This document shows positions 1 through 5,186 of a DNA stretch of 6,921 nucleotides, one piece after another (position 1 is the stretch's first letter; each line of letters opens with the position of its first letter). The notes below the pieces were generated by a model. The model searched no databases. It saw nothing but the letters and a program-made list of their open reading frames with translations, and was not told the origin of the DNA. The DNA comes from an uncultured euryarchaeote (GTDB lineage: Archaea > Thermoplasmatota > Poseidoniia > Poseidoniales > Poseidoniaceae). Position numbers and translations under genes: made by a program. The DNA lies in NCBI GenBank assembly GCA_937892665.1, contig CALBJF010000085.1:1-6921 (forward strand). Reading direction: 5' to 3'.

Positions 1-7
1 TTAAACG

Positions 8-13
8 CCTCCT
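8..13 (-). promoter_or_regulatory. Ribosome binding site of a divergent gene lying left of the window
   Basis: Read on the minus strand this is a perfect AGGAGG followed by CGTTTAA up to the window edge. That places a start codon exactly 7 nt downstream, just outside the window, which is ideal Shine-Dalgarno spacing. I infer a leftward gene whose start codon abuts position 1. The start codon itself is not visible, so chance occurrence cannot be excluded. Confidence 0.45.
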
Positions 14-30
14 ATTGATGTACGTTCATA

Positions 31-89
31 AATTGAAAATTCAATTGCAAATTAAAAAATTCAATTGAATTATTTCAAATAAAATTGAG
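31..89. repeat. Cluster of AATTGAA/TTCAATT elements about 20 bp apart
   Basis: AATTGAA occurs at 31-37 and 63-69, a near copy AATTGAG at 83-89, and the reverse complement TTCAATT at 40-46 and 60-66. AAAATTCAATTG is exactly repeated at 36-47 and 56-67, a 20-bp period. The 31-46 pair forms an inverted repeat with a 2-nt spacer. Such spacing, near two helical turns, fits either cooperative binding of a dimeric regulator or intrinsic bending by phased A/T tracts. The AT bias raises the chance of coincidental matches, but an exact 12-bp repeat is notable. Confidence 0.5.
58..71. promoter_or_regulatory. Perfect 14-bp palindrome, candidate operator
   Basis: AATTCAATTGAATT reads identically on both strands. 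It is the most symmetric copy in the repeat cluster and lies between the presumed divergent promoters, where an autoregulatory repressor would bind. No binding protein is encoded in the window, so the operator role is an inference. Confidence 0.4.
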
Positions 90-104
90 AAAAATATGCT
101 GTAG

Positions 105-142
105 AAGCGCGGTTAATTGGGAGTTAGAAGTTCTCCGCGCTT
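105..142. repeat. 8-bp GC-rich inverted repeat with 22-nt loop
   Basis: AAGCGCGG at 105-112 is perfectly complementary to CCGCGCTT at 135-142. The intervening 22 nt contain a smaller AGAA-G-TTCT inverted repeat at 126-134. It could be a binding site, a leader RNA stem-loop, or part of a small RNA. No T-run follows, so an intrinsic terminator is unlikely. It does not fold as a recognisable tRNA. Confidence 0.4.
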
Positions 143-188
143 AGCGAAATCTGAAAATGCAGTTGGGATTTTCAAACAGGCCGACAAA

Positions 189-203
189 TCCCCCTACGGG
201 GGA
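189..203. promoter_or_regulatory. Tight GC hairpin or operator upstream of the Roadblock operon
   Basis: TCCCCC (189-194) and GGGGGA (198-203) form a perfect 6-bp stem around a 3-nt TAC spacer. The C/G block stands out from its AT-rich surroundings. It ends 55 nt before the ATG at 259. It may be a stable leader hairpin in the mRNA or a protein-binding site. It does not cover the ribosome binding site, so a simple translation-blocking switch is not evident. Confidence 0.4.
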
Positions 204-258
204 ATAGTTTCGGGAAAGTTCTTGAATGGTACGCAGTTGTGAAGGAGTTTGAGCAACC

Positions 259-600
259 ATGCTGAACAGTGTTTTTTCTGGTCTTTGTGAAATCAAAGAT
301 GCACGTCATGTCCGGCTTTTCGACCAATTTGGAAATGAATATGCTACGACGAAGCGATGGCCAGAATCACTTCAGGAACAGCGTGCTGAATGGGCACGAT
401 GCGCCTCAGTTGCCACCTCTTTGGGACTTGAAGAACTTCATGAAGTATGGATCGAATCAAGACGGCTTACTGTCATTGACCAGATTGATACCGGCGTATT
501 TGCTGCTATCTCAGGCAAAAACGGTACGAAAGGTACCTGGCGTTACCAGCTTACACGCCAACGACAGCGAATAAACGCAACAAAACCACAGGTGATTTGA
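259..600 (+). CDS. Stand-alone Roadblock/LC7-like domain protein (MglB-like size)
   Basis: This 113-residue soluble protein has no signal peptide or membrane segment. It follows the Roadblock/LC7 order: helix at about 2-13, strand pair around 15-29 with the turn DQFGNEYAT, long helix at about 36-56, strands at about 61-76 (HEVWIESRRL), a strand near 78-85 (TGVFAAISG), and a C-terminal helix from about 91. Family members are small dimers that regulate or scaffold Ras/MglA-type GTPases; no GTPase gene is visible here. An in-frame stop at 250-252 makes ATG 259 the first possible start. The purine-rich GAAGGAG at 241-247 is a rather distant ribosome binding site (11 nt). Its TGA overlaps the next gene's ATG by one base, so translation is probably coupled. 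I infer heterodimer formation with the Roadblock-like domain of that neighbour. The fold call rests on pattern only; the existence of the gene is much safer. Confidence 0.72.
   Translation: MLNSVFSGLCEIKDARHVRLFDQFGNEYATTKRWPESLQEQRAEWARCASVATSLGLEELHEVWIESRRLTVIDQIDTGVFAAISGKNGTKGTWRYQLTRQRQRINATKPQVI
591..595 (+). promoter_or_regulatory. GGTGA ribosome binding site that selects ATG 600
   Basis: GGTGA lies 4 nt before ATG at 600, matching the GGTGA-4 nt-ATG arrangement before the gene at 3747. A TTG at 597 is in the same frame but would leave only 1 nt of spacing, so ATG 600 is preferred. The site lies inside the last codons of the preceding gene. Confidence 0.65.
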
Positions 601-3600
601 TGTTTGATTTACCCCACAGCGAGCAAATAGATGAAGGATTAGACGTATCACAGGGTGCGATTCAACCGTTTGAAAACGGTTACATTACCACCTGGGTCGG
701 TCGAAGAAAAACTCCCTATGGCCACCGACTCGTTCGAGCAGGACGAATCATTGGATGGCTGTGCGAAGGAGATAGCGCAACAAAACTCCTTGGAGGAAGC
801 GATGCCCGAAAATCCTTGGAAGCAGCAGAAGAAGGAGCACACAGACTTGTTGGCTATGCTTGTTCACTCAGAGGTCTTGGCTCACTAGCGACCCTCATCC
901 CTGAGGCTTTTGAATTTCAAGCGGACATTCAAGGTCTATCATCAGGCTCTTCGTTAACGGATCGACTCTTCGCTCGAAATATTTCAGCCGTTCTTTCTAC
1001 ACTTGAAGGCTACGACCACGTTCAAGGAGCACTTGCAGCAGATCAAGGAATTCTCATCGATAGTGCAGGCAATCTTCCAGGTAAGGCAGAAGAACTTGCT
1101 TCAAGTCTCTCATCTCTTTCTGATTCAATGACATCACATCAATCGACGTTAGGTGGAACTGAACAAGGGTATGCAACTATGAGGATGGGAGATGCATCAG
1201 TATTGCTTGCATCAAGCAGTTCGATTGTCATTGCAATTTGGACTGAAATCGATACAAATCATGCGCGCCTTTTGACAGACTTAACCGCTCAACTCGATGG
1301 CGAGATAGGCACCTATGAAGAAGGTGCAGCTACTCTTCCTGATGGATTCATCCTCAGAGAAGGAAAGGGTGGCGCTGATGCAGTAATGTCAATGCTTGCT
1401 GCATCGCTTGAAGAGCAGGTCACAGGTCATCTCAAAGCAGGTGCAAGCGATAAAGCAGTATCCCTAGCAGTCGTAAAAGGAATCCCTGTTGCAATGGCTG
1501 CAAATGGACAGTCCTTTGATGATGCCATGATGGGTTTAACCGAAAGTAAGCGTATTTTGAAACTCCACCGTCTTGCCTCAGGAACCACTGTTTCTTCTTC
1601 CACAGGTGATGTTGAATCCTTTTCATTGGAAGGATTTGTTGAAGCCTTATCCTCCATACGAACTCGTTCTGAAAAGCGAAAGGAAACCATGATGCATCGA
1701 CTCATGACCATGTATGGGTTTGAAATTGGTCTCGACCTAGTTCGTCACCATCGAAGTAAAGTTTCCATTCAAATCGATGGGGCTGAATCAAGTAAGGGTT
1801 TACCAGTCGCCTCCCCAGTCGCTGGTGTCGATGCTGGATTGAGACGCCGTCTTGAGGAGTCTGAACTTCGCTCAGATTCACTTATGCGAACAAATGCAGG
1901 TTTGACGACTCAACTTCAAGATTCAGAAAAACAAAGAACTGAGGCACTTATTCGTCTTGATGAAGTAAAGGAATCCTCCGGGGATCAATCAGTAACAATT
2001 CAATCCAAGAACGATGAACTCAATAGAGTTCAAGTCACCGTTTCAGAATCAAGAACACGAATGGAACAAGCCGAAGAACGAGCAGATCGATTGTTACGAC
2101 GTGTTAGTGAACTTGAGCATCAACTGAGCGAACGTGCTGGTGAACTCGCCAAGGCTCTTGGAAATGCAACGAGCAGTGAAGCACTTCGAAATGAGTTGGA
2201 AGAACTCTCTTCCAATGAAGCCTCTACGCGAGCAGAGCTTGAATCAAATGCACAGATGTTGTCATCTGTCCGGGATCAAATCGATACAGAGGAACGACGG
2301 CTCCGTGCCCTTGAGGAACAGATCTCTTCAATGCGGGAACGTCAAGCAAGTACACAAAGCAAATCCAATGTTTCCGAAGAGAAAGTTCGTGCAGCAGAAG
2401 CAAAACTCGACCAGATTGATGCTGAAACCATAGCAAGTCGACGAAGAGCAGAAGAAGAGCGTCATCGACTTGCTGAAGATGAAGCCCGCAGAATGCACCT
2501 TCATTCTGAAATGCGTGAACTAATGACAGAACGAAGAGACATCTTGACCGAATTAGGTAACCTAGGTGCCCGTAGAGGGAACGCTGAAACCGAATTATCT
2601 GGACTTGTCAGTCGAGCAGAAGCCCTTACAGATGCACATGAAGAAGCTGTTTCTGATATTGCTGAAGCAGAACGATTGAGAGCGAGACTTTCCGAAGAAC
2701 CCCTCGCTCAAGCATTGCTTAACGACGATTCAACCTTCAGAGGGTTGGGGCCAGTCATTGAGCGACTCGAACAAGCACGAACTCTTGGATACTCGGTTAT
2801 TCTTCTCGACCGTGCAGTAGAGCGAGCATTACAAGTGGTTCAATCCACAGTTGACCATATTGCTGCAACTCCGCGAAATCTCCTGAGCAGTGAAGTAATG
2901 ACACTCCTCGAACGACAAGTTCCTCAAACTGCAGGAGCGGTACGTGGACTTGCTCGATGGTCTGTTCAGCAGCGATTGGAAAACCAACTCGGTGAAACTG
3001 TAGGCCATCTCATATTAGATTTGGAAGGTATTCTCGAAGATTACGACCGTTCAATTACAATGCTGAGACGTATGAGGAATGTTCTCGACCAATTGGGTCA
3101 ACTCGGAGCGCCTCCAGAAGAAATCGATGCTCTGCGTATGAACTGTATGCGTCCTGAAGCACTACCAAGCGTTGCTGTAGAGACACGACGATTGATTCGC
3201 ATTGCACTCGATGACATTTACCTTGAAGCCGATCAAAGAGATGCTGGTGAAGCGATTGCTCTTGAACAGACTGCAGGAGTCCTTGAAGAACTTCTTACTC
3301 AAATTGATGCATCAGGATTGACGAAAGGTGTACCAAGAGGTTCTATGTGGGATTTCCAACGAGACGGTTACCTTCCGTTTGAAAGAACTGCAATACCAGT
3401 TGGTCAAAGAACACCTGTCATGGATGATATGATTCAACACATTCAGCCTACGTTAGTCCTCGATGGAAGTGTATCGCTTGATGCCGAGCCTGCTCCAGAA
3501 GTTGTCACTGAAGGCGGATGGGAAGAGATGCCTGCTCCTGTTGATGAGGAAATGCCTGTTGATGAGGAACACGTTCCCGAAGTTCGACGTCCGATCGAAG

Positions 3601-3737
3601 AAGACAGAGTTGACCTTGAAGCTGAATTAGCACGTCTTGATGCTGAGCGAAATGTGCGTGGGGCAAAGAAACCTGAAGTAAAGGTTGACCCTCACCTTGC
3701 TGCGCTCGAAAATCAACTTTCAGAGTTGGATTTTTGA
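600..3737 (+). CDS. Large coiled-coil protein with N-terminal Roadblock/LC7-like domain
   Basis: This is a 1045-aa soluble protein; residue numbers here count from the in-frame TTG at 597, so the ATG at 600 is residue 2. No named family was recognised. Residues 20-110 contain a possible PatA/DUF4388- or DUF2226-like unit (RLVRAGRIIGW, then a helix ending VGYACSL). Residues 124-236 match a Roadblock/LC7 pattern: helix, HVQGALAADQGILID, helix, the MRMGDASVLLA strands, SIVIAIWTE, helix. Residues 240-335 resemble a second PatA-like unit (VSLAVVKGIPVAMA, then ILKLHRLASG). Residues about 413-700 are a long charged coiled coil rich in Glu, Arg, Leu and Ser. Residues 700-910 are helical without obvious heptads. 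Residues 957-1003 are acidic and Pro-rich, and two short amphipathic helices close the protein (1005-1018 and 1031-1044). No Walker A motif is seen, so it is not an SMC/Rad50 ATPase. It probably acts as an elongated scaffold pairing with the upstream Roadblock protein and the downstream membrane protein. Gene reality is near certain; domain names are inferences. Confidence 0.85.
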   Translation: MFDLPHSEQIDEGLDVSQGAIQPFENGYITTWVGRRKTPYGHRLVRAGRIIGWLCEGDSATKLLGGSDARKSLEAAEEGAHRLVGYACSLRGLGSLATLIPEAFEFQADIQGLSSGSSLTDRLFARNISAVLSTLEGYDHVQGALAADQGILIDSAGNLPGKAEELASSLSSLSDSMTSHQSTLGGTEQGYATMRMGDASVLLASSSSIVIAIWTEIDTNHARLLTDLTAQLDGEIGTYEEGAATLPDGFILREGKGGADAVMSMLAASLEEQVTGHLKAGASDKAVSLAVVKGIPVAMAANGQSFDDAMMGLTESKRILKLHRLASGTTVSSSTGDVESFSLEGFVEALSSIRTRSEKRKETMMHRLMTMYGFEIGLDLVRHHRSKVSIQIDGAESSKGLPVASPVAGVDAGLRRRLEESELRSDSLMRTNAGLTTQLQDSEKQRTEALIRLDEVKESSGDQSVTIQSKNDELNRVQVTVSESRTRMEQAEERADRLLRRVSELEHQLSERAGELAKALGNATSSEALRNELEELSSNEASTRAELESNAQMLSSVRDQIDTEERRLRALEEQISSMRERQASTQSKSNVSEEKVRAAEAKLDQIDAETIASRRRAEEERHRLAEDEARRMHLHSEMRELMTERRDILTELGNLGARRGNAETELSGLVSRAEALTDAHEEAVSDIAEAERLRARLSEEPLAQALLNDDSTFRGLGPVIERLEQARTLGYSVILLDRAVERALQVVQSTVDHIAATPRNLLSSEVMTLLERQVPQTAGAVRGLARWSVQQRLENQLGETVGHLILDLEGILEDYDRSITMLRRMRNVLDQLGQLGAPPEEIDALRMNCMRPEALPSVAVETRRLIRIALDDIYLEADQRDAGEAIALEQTAGVLEELLTQIDASGLTKGVPRGSMWDFQRDGYLPFERTAIPVGQRTPVMDDMIQHIQPTLVLDGSVSLDAEPAPEVVTEGGWEEMPAPVDEEMPVDEEHVPEVRRPIEEDRVDLEAELARLDAERNVRGAKKPEVKVDPHLAALENQLSELDF
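3537..3569 (+). repeat. 15-bp direct repeat in the acidic linker of the coiled-coil gene
   Basis: CCTGTTGATGAGGAA occurs exactly at 3537-3551 and 3555-3569, an 18-bp period, and encodes PVDEE twice within MPAPVDEEMPVDEE. It keeps the reading frame and lies in a low-complexity Pro/Glu linker. It probably arose by slippage duplication, and the linker length may vary between relatives. Confidence 0.7.
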
Positions 3738-3742
3738 GGTGA
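3738..3742 (+). promoter_or_regulatory. GGTGA ribosome binding site of the small membrane protein gene
   Basis: GGTGA begins right after the TGA of the preceding gene (3735-3737) and lies 4 nt before ATG 3747. It repeats the spacing seen before ATG 600 and supports both the start and the reality of this small gene. Confidence 0.65.
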
Positions 3743-3746
3743 TGAG

Positions 3747-3983
3747 ATGAACGATACTCTTCTTGGTAGAAACGAAACAATAGGTTCAACATATCCCATG
3801 TGGCTTGACCGGGTCATATTCATTCTTGCAATCGTTGGATTTGTTTTCCTCAATCAATACGTGTGGGAAGCGATTAGTTCAACCTGGCTCCAATGGGTTG
3901 CATCGGTCGGGTTAGCAATTTTCTTGCTCATCATGACTGAAGTAAGTGGAAGAATCATCCAAATGCTTCGAGCAAATGCTTGA
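3747..3983 (+). CDS. Small two-helix membrane protein, third gene of the Roadblock operon
   Basis: This 78-residue protein is not recognised as a named family. It has two hydrophobic segments, about 19-40 (WLDRVIFILAIVGFVFLNQY region) and about 47-66 (WLQWVASVGLAIFLLIMTEV), joined by a short loop. That gives a hairpin with a short polar N terminus and a C-terminal tail, SGRIIQMLRANA, with two arginines. The positive tail suggests both ends face the cytoplasm. No signal peptidase motif or catalytic residue is apparent. Only 9 nt separate it from the coiled-coil gene, so co-transcription is very likely. A simple inference is that it anchors the large protein at the membrane. Its TGA ends immediately before the stop codon of the convergent gene at 3984. 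Confidence 0.8.
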   Translation: MNDTLLGRNETIGSTYPMWLDRVIFILAIVGFVFLNQYVWEAISSTWLQWVASVGLAIFLLIMTEVSGRIIQMLRANA

Positions 3984-5186
3984 TTAGAATTTCTTTTCTT
4001 CGACTGGTTCTTGTGTCTTATTTCCTAAAGACTCTATCAAGCCCCAGACTCTCTCCCAAGGGATGAAGAATCGCATTAATGCAACTAGGCTCAAGAAGAG
4101 AAGCGCAGATATGACCAATCCATAGGTTAGAGACAGTTCAATAGATTCTGAGACTTGAGCAGCCCATTGGCTACCAGTGGATGAACTCACTATCTCAAGA
4201 AGAACACTGTGGAACCCAAGAGCGATCATCGTCATTAGCCCAGTAACCGTTAGGAAGCCTGCCGTATGTCGTAAATGACCATTGAGAACATTGTCCATTT
4301 GTTTGACATATTCGGGATCTCTCTTGCAAGATTCAGGCAATCTGTAAGCGTATTCGAGATAACGGATGACGCCGAAACCTGATTCTTGGAAGACCATGAT
4401 TAAGACAGCGATGAGAATCAATGAGAGTTGCTCAGGCGTTACCAGATCAAATCCAAATATACCTATCGTCGGATCACTAACTTGTGTTTCAAGCGTTTTT
4501 AGATTCGCTCCCCAATCACCTAACTGACTCTTAATCAGTGGGAAAGTAAGGATTGCGTGTATGCCAAGGAAAAGGAGAGTAAATCCAATCGCCCAACCAA
4601 TTGAACGTCTTGATAGCCCCCAGATACCACGTGTGCCCATAATAACAGGCAAGAGGTAAACAAAGAGAATCATAAGAGAGAGAATCATCAAAAGAGGCCA
4701 TTCAAGTGTCTGTAGTTCACCTTCGGAAGGAGCTCTGAAATCAAGTGAGAAAATCATTGAGGGAACCCATGTCAAAAGAAGACGACCGACCAGAGAGGTC
4801 ATGAGCAGAATGATGAAGCCGAGTTTGATTCTTTGCTGGAGTTTTGGTGATTGGAAGGCCATTAATGCCATTGAACCACCAAGAAGAAGTCCCAGAATAA
4901 TTGGAACATAGAATCGAGCAAGCCCTTGTCTACCTTCTCCAGTAATCCAGTCCCCAATTGGAACTTCACCAACAAGAGATTCCAGCGTTTCAAAGACCAT
5001 TGTGTGGTCAATACTGTTGACCACATAGGTTGAAACAACCTCAAGGTACATCCAAACAAGAGCAATTGTTGCTACAACTTGCAGCGTGATAATTTGCCAC
5101 TGCTTCCTCAGCATCTTCAGATGAAGCGTACGTGGACGTCCACCAAGAAGGGAGACATCACTCTGAGGATCTACTTCACCTGCCAT
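3984..5186 (-). CDS. Polytopic membrane protein of about eight segments, in a DUF58 operon
   Basis: The 400-aa protein has a cytoplasmic-looking basic N terminus (PRTLHLKMLRKQW) and hydrophobic segments near residues 31-52, 91-112, 119-140, 163-184, 196-216, 252-270, 308-330 and 350-374. A hydrophilic loop at about 278-307 contains the conserved-looking EYAYRLPESCKRDPEYV. The charged tail is EPVEEKKF. No transporter signature or catalytic motif is recognisable, and no DUF4129 domain is evident although the gene sits where such genes often occur. The ATG directly follows the TAG of the DUF58 gene with zero spacing. A GAGGGG at 5199-5194 lies 7 nt upstream, so the two are almost surely co-translated. 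I infer a membrane partner of the DUF58 protein. It is the last gene of the minus operon and converges on the small membrane gene without a gap. Confidence 0.85.
   Translation of the reverse strand: MAGEVDPQSDVSLLGGRPRTLHLKMLRKQWQIITLQVVATIALVWMYLEVVSTYVVNSIDHTMVFETLESLVGEVPIGDWITGEGRQGLARFYVPIILGLLLGGSMALMAFQSPKLQQRIKLGFIILLMTSLVGRLLLTWVPSMIFSLDFRAPSEGELQTLEWPLLMILSLMILFVYLLPVIMGTRGIWGLSRRSIGWAIGFTLLFLGIHAILTFPLIKSQLGDWGANLKTLETQVSDPTIGIFGFDLVTPEQLSLILIAVLIMVFQESGFGVIRYLEYAYRLPESCKRDPEYVKQMDNVLNGHLRHTAGFLTVTGLMTMIALGFHSVLLEIVSSSTGSQWAAQVSESIELSLTYGLVISALLFLSLVALMRFFIPWERVWGLIESLGNKTQEPVEEKKF
3990..4026 (+). terminator. Candidate T-rich archaeal-type terminator for the plus operon
   Basis: Just past the stop at 3983 come TTTCTTTTCTT (3990-4000) and then further T-rich bases including CTTATTTCC near 4018. 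Archaeal termination commonly uses such T-tracts without a hairpin. The tract lies inside the 3' end of the convergent gene, encoding its EEKKF end, so coding constraint could also explain it. No stem-loop is seen. Confidence 0.35.

Larger units (their letters stand above)
1..258. promoter_or_regulatory. Intergenic control region, probably between divergent genes
   Basis: This is the only stretch over 100 bases without a convincing gene. Its first 100 bases are very AT-rich and hold clustered AATTGAA/TTCAATT elements; the next 160 are of mixed composition with two inverted repeats. An archaeal-type promoter for the operon beginning at 259 most likely lies here. The A/T-rich stretch around 77-98 (ending AAAAATATG) is the best TATA-like candidate, but no clear BRE/TATA pair stands out. 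If that is the TATA element, transcription would start near 120 and leave a leader of about 140 nt containing the GC-rich hairpin at 189-203. The left edge appears to hold the translation signal of a divergent gene, so the region probably serves both directions. Confidence 0.6.

Noticed and set aside
105..142. A tRNA or intrinsic terminator at the 8-bp inverted repeat
   Set aside because: There is no T-arm consensus or cloverleaf order for a tRNA, and no T-run follows the stem in either direction.
157..207. A 16-codon open frame (ATG 157 to TAG 207) that could be a leader peptide
   Set aside because: No ribosome binding site precedes it, it has no run of regulatory codons, and such a short frame is expected by chance. 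It does overlap the GC hairpin.
1..258. A CRISPR array or insertion-sequence end in the repeat-rich left region
   Set aside because: The repeats are short, AT-rich and irregular, with no spacer-repeat structure of CRISPR length, no transposase and no target duplication.
269..574. A 101-codon frame inside the first gene
   Set aside because: It lies wholly within the better supported Roadblock-like gene in another frame and lacks a ribosome binding site and plausible protein composition.
600..3737. SMC, Rad50 or other ABC-type ATPase identity for the coiled-coil protein
   Set aside because: No Walker A, signature motif or Walker B was found at either end, and the N-terminal half instead shows a Roadblock-like pattern.
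3505..3792. A 95-codon minus-strand frame spanning the end of the scaffold gene and the start of the small membrane gene
   Set aside because: It is antisense to two well-supported genes, has a low-complexity Gln/His/Leu composition, and is explained as a mirror of acidic coding sequence.
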